A stretch of 64,000 nt of DNA, taken from assembly GCA_964572845.1 (NCBI GenBank), contig CAZNFX010000010.1, positions 93,706-157,705 of the forward strand. The letters run 5' to 3'. The position numbers were made by a program, and so were the translations under genes. The notes under the pieces were generated by a model, which ran no database searches, was not told the DNA's origin, and saw only the letters and a program-made list of their open reading frames with translations. The DNA comes from Bin55 sp964572845 (GTDB lineage Bacteria > Pseudomonadota > Gammaproteobacteria > Pseudomonadales > Azotimanducaceae). This document shows positions 42,531 to 50,101 of this stretch, one piece after another (positions within the stretch are counted from its first letter, which is position 1; every line of letters begins with the position of its first letter).

Positions 42531-44357
42531 GGTTACTGACTTCGCAATGTTCCTCGGTTGGTCGATGTCAGTGCCTCGAAGCGTTGCCACATGATAGGCC
42601 AACAATTGCAGCGGAACTGTGAACACTATCGGAGACAGCATCGGATGCACCTTCGGTACCTCGATCACAACCACGTCGTTGTGATGATCGAAATCTGCGA
42701 CCTCGTCCGTAAAGACATACAAGCGTCCGCCTCTCGCACGCACTTCCTGCAGATTCAATTGCACTTTCCTGAGCAGATCGTTGTTTGGGGCGACGGCGAC
42801 AACAGGCATGTCCGCATCTACCAATGCCAATGGACCATGCTTGAGCTCTCCTGCTGGGTAACCTTCAGCATGCATGTAGGAAATTTCCTTAAGCTTCAAG
42901 GCACCCTCCAAAGCGACTGGGTAGTGCACTCCCCGTCCAAGAAACAAGGCGTGCTGGGTCAGCAGGAACTCTTCGGCCAGCTGCCTGATGCGATCATTCA
43001 GCAGCAGTGCCTGCTCCACCGCCTCGTCGAGGTGATGTAGAGACGAGACGATCTCCCGCTCGCGTTCGCGTGGAAACCCCCGTCGCCTCGCTACAACAAG
43101 AGCGACCAACAGCAGATCCACGAGCATCGTAGTGAACGACTTTGTGGACGCTACACTGACTTCGACACCTGCGCGCATGGCTAGGGCTGTAGCGGATTCA
43201 CGCATGAGAGTGCTGGTCGGCACATTGCCAATATTCATCGTGTGCATGTAATTGCGCCGTTCGGCCAACCGAAGCGCTGCGATCGTGTCCGCTGATTCGC
43301 CTGACTGCGACAACGACAGAAACAAGCTACCATCCAGCATCGCGGCATTCCTGTACCGAAATTCGGACGCGATCTCCGCACTGCACGGGATCTGTGCCAT
43401 GTCCTCGAACCAGTACTTGGCCACATAAGCCGCGTAATAGCTCGTTCCGCATCCTACGATAGTAATTGCCGAAACTCTATCGAAAACCTCCGAAACACAT
43501 CGACCCAAACCGGGTTCGCTTACATGGTCCTTCGTAATGCGTCCTTCAAGCGTGCTTCGGATCGCTTGAGGCTGGTCATGAATCTCCTTCTCCAGGTAGT
43601 GGCGGTAGTTTCCCTTGTCTACGTTTTCAGCTTGGTCTGAAACACGAACCAATTCACGTTGAACCGGTCGACCGTGCCCGTCGAAGATCTGCACCGAATC
43701 CGAATTCATGACGGCTACGTCGCCCTCATTCAGAAAGATGAACTTATTTGTAACCGACCTTAACGCAAGAACGTCCGACGCGATGAAGTGCTCGCTTGGA
43801 CCCACGCCGACAACCAATGGGCAGCCCTGTCGTACTGCGATGATCGTCCCTGGTTCGGTGCTGCACATGAATCCTAGTGCGAAGGCACCCTCTAGTCGTT
43901 CAGCCGTCTGCTGCACAGCTTTTAGAAAAGTTGATCCGGACTCTATGCTTTGATCAACGAGCTGGGCTACTACTTCAGAGTCCGTTTGCGATTCGAGCTT
44001 TCTGCCGGAACTCTCTAGTTCGTTACGGAGCGGAACAAAATTCTCTATGGTGCCGTTGTGAACCAGAGCTACTCGTCCATTGGCGATGTGGGGATGCGCA
44101 TTGCGTTCGTTCGGCTCACCATGAGTGGCCCATCGGGTGTGAGCCAACCCTACGGTGCCCCGAATGGGCTGCTCCGCTAGCGCAACAACGAGATCTCGGA
44201 CTTTCCCTTCAACGCGGATGCGCTGAAATTTATCGCTTTCGAATGCGTGGGTCGCTATGCCAGCCGAATCGTAGCCTCGATACTCGAGTCTAAGAAGGCC
44301 CTCAATCAGAATGCCGCTGACTTGCCGATTGGCCGTCGCACCCACGATTCCGCACAT
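42522..44357 (-). CDS. glmS: Glutamine-fructose-6-phosphate aminotransferase
   Basis: 611 residues, normal length. GlmS makes glucosamine-6-phosphate from fructose-6-phosphate and glutamine, the first step towards UDP-GlcNAc. The class II amidotransferase domain begins with nucleophile Cys2 ('MCGIVGA'), with 'RLEYRGYDSAGIA' and 'HTRWATHGEPNERNAHPH'. Two SIS domains follow ('ITIVGCGTSYYAAYVAKYW', 'SLSQSGESADTIAALR', 'EVSVASTKSFTT'), and the C-terminus ends 'DQPRNIAKSVTVE', as in the family. The gene is three bases behind glmU, with which it is probably co-transcribed. The glmS stop is embedded in a hairpin. Confidence 0.98.
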   Translation of the reverse strand: MCGIVGATANRQVSGILIEGLLRLEYRGYDSAGIATHAFESDKFQRIRVEGKVRDLVVALAEQPIRGTVGLAHTRWATHGEPNERNAHPHIANGRVALVHNGTIENFVPLRNELESSGRKLESQTDSEVVAQLVDQSIESGSTFLKAVQQTAERLEGAFALGFMCSTEPGTIIAVRQGCPLVVGVGPSEHFIASDVLALRSVTNKFIFLNEGDVAVMNSDSVQIFDGHGRPVQRELVRVSDQAENVDKGNYRHYLEKEIHDQPQAIRSTLEGRITKDHVSEPGLGRCVSEVFDRVSAITIVGCGTSYYAAYVAKYWFEDMAQIPCSAEIASEFRYRNAAMLDGSLFLSLSQSGESADTIAALRLAERRNYMHTMNIGNVPTSTLMRESATALAMRAGVEVSVASTKSFTTMLVDLLLVALVVARRRGFPREREREIVSSLHHLDEAVEQALLLNDRIRQLAEEFLLTQHALFLGRGVHYPVALEGALKLKEISYMHAEGYPAGELKHGPLALVDADMPVVAVAPNNDLLRKVQLNLQEVRARGGRLYVFTDEVADFDHHNDVVVIEVPKVHPMLSPIVFTVPLQLLAYHVATLRGTDIDQPRNIAKSVTVE

Positions 44358-44360
44358 GGG

Positions 44361-45728
44361 TCAGGCTTTTTTCCTTTTTCGCGGTGAAATCCAACGAGAA
44401 ATAATGCGTTGTCGAGCACGACCTACAGCGAGGACATCCCCCGTTACGTCGCTGGTTATAGTGGAGCCTGCGGCGAGAAAAGCGCCCGATTCAATGGTCA
44501 AAGGTGCAACCATCGTGCAGTTGGTGCCGATGAAGACATTATCTCCAATGACCGTTCGATGCTTCGATGCTCCGTCGAAATTGCAGGTGATGGCTCCTGC
44601 GCCAACATTGACCTCTTGCCCCACGTCAGCATCGCCAATGTAAGCCAAGTGACCCGCTCTCGTGCCTTTTCCAATAGTCGATGCTTTGACCTCCACGAAA
44701 TTGCCGATTCGAACGTCTTCCTCGAGAACTGACCTGGGCCGGATGCGAGCCAAAGGTCCAATTGTGCACCTATCGCCGATTGTTGCGGAATCAACGATGC
44801 AATATTCATGCAAACGAACTCCATTCCCGATTTTGACATCGCGCAAGATGCACCCGGGACCAACGTGCACGTCGTCGCCCAACACAACCTCACCTTCCAC
44901 GATCGCGTTGATGTCGATGCTGCAGTCCATCCCAGCCGCTAGCGATCCGCGCAAGTCGAAACGCGAAGGGTCTTTCAGAGTGACACCATTCGCCATGAGT
45001 TCGTCAGCTTTCCGATCTGCCAGAGTTCGCTCGCTACGCGCCAGTTGAATCCGATCATCTATCCCGATGACCTCGTCCGGGCTAGCAGCGCGTGCGGTAC
45101 TAACATGTACTCCTTCCCTGGCCGCAAAAGCGACTATGTCGGTCAGGCTTTGTTCCTCTTGGACATCTTGGCACTTCATCCCAACCAGCAAGTCCTGCAA
45201 GAGCGGAACAGGCGCCGCAATGACTCCGCCCAACACCTCGTTTATTTGCTCTCGGTCTGGCGTCGCATTGCGGTCGTTCATGAGTCCGCACACTCGGTTT
45301 TGACTGTCGCGCATTAACCGGCAATGGCCTGAGGGATCCTGAACCTCCGCTGAGACAATTCCTAGAGTTTTGGAGTCTTGAGCCAGGACTCCTTCAAGTG
45401 TTCTTGCAGTAATGAGCGCAAGATCGCCGTTGATCACCAACACCCGCGAGTTGGGGGCAATGTGAGGCAGTGCTTGGTGCAGGGCCTGCCCGTCCCCACG
45501 GGGCTCTAGTTGATGCACCCAGCAGACGTTGTCGCCGACGAGTTTGGTTGCCTTTAGCTGCATTTCGGGTCGAATGACCACATGGATGCGTTTCGATCCT
45601 GCACTTCGTACTGTGTCGAGCACATGGACCAATATGGGTTTGCCAAGTAGGGTATGAAAGACCTTGGGGATGCGTGAATGCATCCGTTTGCCGTGGTCCG
45701 CTGCGAGAACGACAACTTCGAGCGGCAT
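44361..45728 (-). CDS. glmU: Bifunctional GlcNAc-1-phosphate uridyltransferase / GlcN-1-P acetyltransferase
   Basis: 455 residues from the ATG at 45726-45728, preceded by AGG; a TTG 21 bases upstream is less likely. The N-terminal half is the uridyltransferase and the C-terminal half the left-handed beta-helix acetyltransferase ('VHVGPGCILRDVKIGNGV', 'GPLARIRPRSVLEEDVRIGN', 'GHLAYIGDADVG', 'NFDGASKHRT' with the catalytic His of the acyltransferase region nearby). An oddity: the nucleotide-binding signature LAAGxGTRM reads LAADHGKRM, so a Gly is Asp and Thr is Lys. The gene makes UDP-GlcNAc for cell wall and LPS. It has its own -10 box upstream, in keeping with its separation from atpC. Confidence 0.96.
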   Translation of the reverse strand: MPLEVVVLAADHGKRMHSRIPKVFHTLLGKPILVHVLDTVRSAGSKRIHVVIRPEMQLKATKLVGDNVCWVHQLEPRGDGQALHQALPHIAPNSRVLVINGDLALITARTLEGVLAQDSKTLGIVSAEVQDPSGHCRLMRDSQNRVCGLMNDRNATPDREQINEVLGGVIAAPVPLLQDLLVGMKCQDVQEEQSLTDIVAFAAREGVHVSTARAASPDEVIGIDDRIQLARSERTLADRKADELMANGVTLKDPSRFDLRGSLAAGMDCSIDINAIVEGEVVLGDDVHVGPGCILRDVKIGNGVRLHEYCIVDSATIGDRCTIGPLARIRPRSVLEEDVRIGNFVEVKASTIGKGTRAGHLAYIGDADVGQEVNVGAGAITCNFDGASKHRTVIGDNVFIGTNCTMVAPLTIESGAFLAAGSTITSDVTGDVLAVGRARQRIISRWISPRKRKKA

Positions 45729-45757
45729 GCGCAAACCTGACTCCTCCAAGAAATGAC

Positions 45758-45763
45758 ATTATA
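45758..45763 (-). promoter_or_regulatory. Candidate -10 box for glmU-glmS
   Basis: A perfect TATAAT on the minus strand, 29 bases before the glmU start codon, gives a short leader holding the GGAGGAG stretch. No good -35 box is seen. Confidence 0.5.
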
Positions 45764-45970
45764 AAAGCGTCTTGATGACCGCTTGCGACACACAATGACT
45801 TTGTGCCGAGGGGCATGCCACAAAAAATGTGCTTACGTTTACTGCCTTGTCAACCAGCAGAATTCGGCGACCTCAACACAGCACTTTGTCAACAGCACTT
45901 CCCTCCAACGACAGTAGAGTACTCGTCGTTGCTAGAATCTCCCGATCAATGCAGCAACTTGGAGATTTCC

Positions 45971-46417
45971 GTGGCGTTTCCTCCTCCTCAGGGTCACCAT
46001 ACTGTTACTCCCGGAGCGTCAGTTCCCTATGTTGCCGAGGTGCTTCAGTTCATTGAAAACGTATTCGGCGGAAAAGTCATCGAGCGCTATGACGCACCCG
46101 ACGGAACATGCATGCACGCGGAAATCATGATCGACGACTGTGCCCTAATGCTCGGAACCCCTGCAGAGGGCGATACAGCTTATCCTGCACTGCTGTCGTA
46201 CTACGTCGACTCGGCTGAAAAAGTCGATGCACTCTATAGAAAAGCTCTGGATGCCGGGGCGTTCTCTAAAGTGGAGCCCGTCGACCAGTTCTACGGCTAC
46301 CGCACGGCATCTGTCGTCGACATGGGAGGGAACGGGTGGACCATTTGCGCCGTAGTCGAACAACTGACGCAAGAGGAAATCGCTGAGCGCATGGCGTCCA
46401 TGTCCACCGACTCATAG
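45971..46417 (+). CDS. VOC-superfamily protein (glyoxalase/PhnB-like)
   Basis: 148 residues from the GTG at 45971, six bases after a GGAG; an open frame upstream without family likeness was not used. The fold is a single VOC module of the PhnB type: 'ASVPYVAEVLQFIENVFGGK' near the start, 'CMHAEIMIDDCALMLGTPA' in the first half, 'SYYVDSAEKVDALYRKALDAG' (in part) and 'YGYRTASVVDMGGNGWTIC' at the end. Members bind a metal or act on small substrates, but many are of unknown role. It is followed by the PhyH-type gene after eight bases. Both are on the strand opposite to the housekeeping genes on either side. Confidence 0.85.
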   Translation: MAFPPPQGHHTVTPGASVPYVAEVLQFIENVFGGKVIERYDAPDGTCMHAEIMIDDCALMLGTPAEGDTAYPALLSYYVDSAEKVDALYRKALDAGAFSKVEPVDQFYGYRTASVVDMGGNGWTICAVVEQLTQEEIAERMASMSTDS

Positions 46418-46425
46418 ATAGACCG

Positions 46426-47262
46426 GTGAAGAGTACGGTGAGAATTTCAGAAGAAGGCACTCTCGCCCGAGCTCGCACCAGCTTGCTTAAGGACGGCTAT
46501 TGTGTAGTAGACGGACGCCTTCCTAAGGGAACCATCGAGTTCCTAAGCAACTGGTCCGATAAGTGGCTCGACTCGATGGAACGGCCGGAACGCTGGAAGT
46601 ACCAGGGGTCCGACATCCACGTCATCGGCACCCGCAATCCTGCCAAACGCTACCCAAACTATCCGAAGGACGAGGTCGTTGACTTCCTGATTGAGCACCC
46701 TCAAGGAATTCTGCATGAGCTCGAATTGTTTGACTTCAAGTCGGGTGGCGCGTTTCAAATCATATCCAAGCCCCCAAAGTCACCGGCCCTATACTGGCAT
46801 CAGGATTGGGCGCGGTGGGACGATCCCCTGAGTCTTTCGCCCTGGCCGCAGCAAATCTTCCTGAATTGGTACCTTTCCAACACATGTGCCGAGAATGGTT
46901 GCTTGCGAGTCATACCGGGAAGTCATCTCAAGCGCTTGGACATTCACGCGCATCTTATCCCGCCTCACGAAGGGGGAGGCTATTCCGTGGGCGAAACCAA
47001 TGAGTGGATGTTCTGCGACCATCCGCTCGCCGTGGATGTACCCGTCGAAGCCGGTGATTTGGTAATAGCTGACGCAAGGCTTCTGCACGGAACGCGTCCC
47101 AATCAGACAGAGGTGCGGCGCACCGTGCTGCTAGGTTGGTTCTTTCGGATGAAACAGGACATTCCGCAGGTTTGGGATGGACCGGTACCAGACGAAATCC
47201 TCAATCGCGACCCCGATACCCCATTTGTCTTCAATCGACAACCAAGCCACTACCTCCGGTAG
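46426..47262 (+). CDS. Phytanoyl-CoA dioxygenase (PhyH) family Fe(II)/2-oxoglutarate oxygenase
   Basis: 278 residues from a GTG start. The double-stranded beta-helix metal site is visible: HxD in 'YWHQDWARW', the distal His in 'LLHGTRPNQTEVRRT', and the Arg after it that binds 2-oxoglutarate. The block 'LSNTCAENGCLRVIPGSHLK' is typical for PhyH. These enzymes hydroxylate small molecules or fatty acyl groups; the substrate is open. The gene lies eight bases downstream of the VOC gene and probably forms an operon with it. It starts the accessory block between glmU and atpC. Confidence 0.9.
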   Translation: MKSTVRISEEGTLARARTSLLKDGYCVVDGRLPKGTIEFLSNWSDKWLDSMERPERWKYQGSDIHVIGTRNPAKRYPNYPKDEVVDFLIEHPQGILHELELFDFKSGGAFQIISKPPKSPALYWHQDWARWDDPLSLSPWPQQIFLNWYLSNTCAENGCLRVIPGSHLKRLDIHAHLIPPHEGGGYSVGETNEWMFCDHPLAVDVPVEAGDLVIADARLLHGTRPNQTEVRRTVLLGWFFRMKQDIPQVWDGPVPDEILNRDPDTPFVFNRQPSHYLR

Positions 47263-47307
47263 ACAATTGCAATCTTTCAACTTGCATGACTCTTAGCGTT
47301 TTCGTGT

Positions 47308-47332
47308 GGAACTAGCTTGGTCTACTGTCGTC
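47308..47332 (+). promoter_or_regulatory. Candidate ECF-type promoter of the sigma-factor operon
   Basis: GGAACT (47308-47313) and GTCGTC (47327-47332) stand 13 bases apart, reminiscent of ECF promoters (GGAAC, about 16 bases, GTC). It is 86 bases before the sigma-factor start, as expected for autoregulation. A single occurrence, so only a suggestion. Confidence 0.35.
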
Positions 47333-47417
47333 CACCTGGACGTTCGGAGGTGGCTCTACAAATCATAGACATGAATGAGCCATGCGACTTCCAGAATAGG
47401 TTGCGCATCTTGTATAT

Positions 47418-48014
47418 ATGGCTGGATTTGCTGGTGTAGTCGTTCGTCCGGAAGTGGTGCTTGCCTGCGCCAAAGGCCGTCGATCTGCGCAAGAATCGAT
47501 ATACAAGGATTTCTCGAAGCCTGTCTATACGATGGCCCTTCAAATACTTCAAAATGTTCAGTTGGCAGAGGACGTCACCCATGATGCATTCGTCGATGTC
47601 TTTACCAACGCCTCTAAACTCCGAGAGCCTTCGTCATTTGCAGGATGGATTCGAAGAATTGCTGTGAATCGGTGCTTGATGGTGTTGCGGTCGAGTTCAT
47701 ACAAGAGCACAGTTTCTACTGACGAACAAACGTTTAAAGACGATTCCCAAACCCTTGACCACGAGAGCACCATAGATCTAGAACGAGCTCTGAAAGTATT
47801 GCCTTCAGATACACGAATGGTAATTTGGCTTTATGTGGTTGAAGGCTACACCCACGCGGAAATTGGAGACCTGTTTCAGAAATCGGAGAGCTTTTCTAAG
47901 TCGCAAGTCAGTCGGGCGTTCGCAAGACTCCGCGACTCGAACCAAATCAACGACGCGGCACTCGACCATTCTCATCGTCACTCCACTATTGCTAGATCTG
48001 GCGAGGCGAGATGA
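47418..48014 (+). CDS. ECF-family RNA polymerase sigma factor
   Basis: 198 residues. Region 2 ('ESIYKDFSKPVYTMALQIL', 'AEDVTHDAFVDVFTNASKL', 'SSFAGWIRRIAVNRCLMVLR') and region 4 ('ALKVLPSDTRMVIWLYVVEG' with 'THAEIGDLFQKSESFSKSQVSR' as the helix-turn-helix, both quoted in part) are both present, with the short linker of ECF (group 4) factors. The HTH contains an insertion ('QKSESFSKS') that is unusual. A C-terminal tail of about 20 residues follows. It is ATGA-coupled to a single-pass membrane protein, the standard layout of an ECF sigma factor and its membrane anti-sigma factor. Confidence 0.9.
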   Translation: MAGFAGVVVRPEVVLACAKGRRSAQESIYKDFSKPVYTMALQILQNVQLAEDVTHDAFVDVFTNASKLREPSSFAGWIRRIAVNRCLMVLRSSSYKSTVSTDEQTFKDDSQTLDHESTIDLERALKVLPSDTRMVIWLYVVEGYTHAEIGDLFQKSESFSKSQVSRAFARLRDSNQINDAALDHSHRHSTIARSGEAR

Positions 48015-48571
48015 AAGAACAATCAAATCAAACCTCATTCGATACGTCAGGTATGCAAGAGTTGTCGCCTGATTCTCGAGTATGGCAACGCATATCGGAC
48101 TCCGTTGGGCACCATAAGCGTCAAACCAGAGTGGTTCGAGCCTTGTCGGTGGTTGCATTTCTGGTCGTATCAGCGTGCGCCGGGATTGGCTATTTCACGA
48201 TCATTAAAGGGACAAACGGTGGGGCACAATTCAGCGAAAACCTCGATATGCGTCCCTTGTCGGAAACCGTGGAGAGCGACCCCGATGGGCCGCAGGGAGA
48301 CGAGTCCCTTTTTGCCTATTTTTCTTCTGTCACACAAGCTTATTTGGAAGCCAATCTCACCTCGGACGAATTGGAAACCTTACTTGAATGCATACACGAG
48401 GTAAATGCAACACTTCTATCAGACGAGGCAAGACCCGCTTCTCAACTCTCCACCGACAACCCAGAATTCAATTTCCGCTACGAAGCTCATTCTCAGTGCC
48501 TGAAGAAATTGAAGCTACCTAGACTGAAAGCACGTTATGCAGTGCCTGAAACACGCAAGAAACCCATATGA
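48011..48571 (+). CDS. Single-pass membrane protein, probable anti-sigma factor
   Basis: 186 residues, ATGA-coupled to the sigma-factor gene. A cytoplasmic segment of ~40 residues ('DSRVWQRISDSVGHHKRQTR') leads into one transmembrane helix (about 42-65, 'VVAFLVVSACAGIGYFTII'), then a periplasmic tail of ~120 residues with two Cys ('TLLECIHEVN', 'AHSQCLKKLK') that may pair. The zinc-finger anti-sigma motif (HxxxCxxC) is not seen, so if it binds the sigma factor it does so in another way. Position and topology are the evidence; sequence alone gives no family. Coupled by ATGA to the next gene. Confidence 0.6.
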   Translation: MKEQSNQTSFDTSGMQELSPDSRVWQRISDSVGHHKRQTRVVRALSVVAFLVVSACAGIGYFTIIKGTNGGAQFSENLDMRPLSETVESDPDGPQGDESLFAYFSSVTQAYLEANLTSDELETLLECIHEVNATLLSDEARPASQLSTDNPEFNFRYEAHSQCLKKLKLPRLKARYAVPETRKKPI

Positions 48572-49887
48572 AACTTAGAAAGACCACGGTTACTACATTG
48601 TCTCTTGGAAATACAACATCGGGTTGGGCAACACAAACCAGTCGTACAAGCCGTTGTCCCTATTCAATCCCATTAGAGAGAAATTCCACTATGAGCAACT
48701 CAGAACAAAATGCTATTGGATTCAACAGTTTCTCATTAAGCCCATGTGTTTGGCCCACTTGGCCGGCTACGATGTTTCGGCGCACTCTTGGCTCGATAGT
48801 GCTTGTGTTGGGTATTCTCGGAAATCCTCTTTTCGCCGATGCATCAGAGAACGATGATGAGAGTCTTGACTCGATAACACAGGAGTCAACTGAAGACATA
48901 GACATAAAGAAAGCTGCACTAGAGCAACTTGAGCATGTGAAGTCGCTATTTGAGCGTAGGAACCCAAACGATTCTGACATGCGATCGGACCTCGCTCACG
49001 CCTACCAGGATGCTGGCTTGTACGAAGACGCTCTCGAACAATTCTTGTGGTGTTTTGACGAAGGACCAAAGTATGCGATCAACGAAACGTGGAGCGCAGT
49101 TCGCACCTCCTTCCTTCTTGGGTACATTCAAGATTTGGCAGAGGTCTACCCACCTGCGAGAGATGCGTTAGTCGTGCGTCGCGACTCGCTCTTCCAGGCA
49201 ATTCAAGCCAACGAATCAACCTACATGAACGATCAAGCAAAAATCGATGGTGACTTCGCTGCGCTTACAAAGTATGTGGGGGACGATGAGTTCATTCTCT
49301 GGGTTTTCGATTGGCTCAAGAATGACGAAACCGTGGATCGCACGACGACTCTGAGAGAGTTTGTAGAGACCAATTTGACGACCTTCGACGAGCATCGTCT
49401 TTTTGACGAGATTGTCAGGTATGTTGATATGAAAGGCCTAGTCGATCATTACGTTCGCTCATATGCAAGTCTCGAGCAACATTGGATCGACGACCCCGAC
49501 CGCGACGCATTGTTGAAAATGATTGCTAGGCCCTCGCGCAAAGGGTTTGTGGGTTTGTACAGAATTCTTATGGCGACTGGTCGTCTTGATGATGCGAAGT
49601 ATGCGGCCGGGAAGGTAATCGGCTTGTTTGACGACGCTACAACCTACAACGCGCTTGCTGCTGCAGGAATCGATTCCACCAACCCAAGCAGTGTCAACGT
49701 TGAGCAAGCACGGAAAGCAGTAAAAATGGAGCCGTCAAACGCAACATTTGTCAATACTCTAGTTCAAGTGCTTCATGCAACTGGGGAAACACATGAGGGA
49801 GTTGGCATTGCCAACGACTTTCTCAGCACCGACCTTACAGCTGAGGAACGGACTTTGATTGAGGGTTCTCTGGACAACATGCAATAG
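48568..49887 (+). CDS. Secreted TPR-like repeat protein
   Basis: 439 residues if translation starts at the ATG overlapping the previous stop. The first 68 residues look unlike a normal N-terminus, and the ATG at 48772 would give a clean signal peptide ('FRRTLGSIVLVLGILGNPLFADAS'). The mature protein shows helical repeats: 'DLAHAYQDAGLYEDALEQFL' and 'LYRILMATGRLDDAKYAAGKV' at about 60 and 300 in the short form, with an all-helical C-terminus ending 'TLIEGSLDNMQ'. No catalytic motif was found. It would act in the periplasm or at the outer membrane as a scaffold. The position behind sigma and anti-sigma suggests it is part of the regulated system. Confidence 0.65.
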   Translation: MKLRKTTVTTLSLGNTTSGWATQTSRTSRCPYSIPLERNSTMSNSEQNAIGFNSFSLSPCVWPTWPATMFRRTLGSIVLVLGILGNPLFADASENDDESLDSITQESTEDIDIKKAALEQLEHVKSLFERRNPNDSDMRSDLAHAYQDAGLYEDALEQFLWCFDEGPKYAINETWSAVRTSFLLGYIQDLAEVYPPARDALVVRRDSLFQAIQANESTYMNDQAKIDGDFAALTKYVGDDEFILWVFDWLKNDETVDRTTTLREFVETNLTTFDEHRLFDEIVRYVDMKGLVDHYVRSYASLEQHWIDDPDRDALLKMIARPSRKGFVGLYRILMATGRLDDAKYAAGKVIGLFDDATTYNALAAAGIDSTNPSSVNVEQARKAVKMEPSNATFVNTLVQVLHATGETHEGVGIANDFLSTDLTAEERTLIEGSLDNMQ

Positions 49888-50101
49888 TTCAAACGCATGC
49901 TTGCACGACAAAGAAAACTACGCACAAGCCTGCGACTTATTCACAACAAGAAGTCAATCAACTCTCGATCTGAACGAACATACAGATTGCTAGTCAAAGC
50001 CCTCACGACTACGTGGTGCTGACCTTGCTGAATCGTTAGCTTGGTTACCCTGTACTTTGCACATATGAAAGATCACGTTTGGCATTGGGCTAATACAAGA
50101 C

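Noticed and set aside
49937..49945. DnaA-box-like TTATTCACA
   Set aside because: A single box in an intergenic space without further boxes or an AT-rich unwinding region; no origin is supported here or upstream of mnmG.
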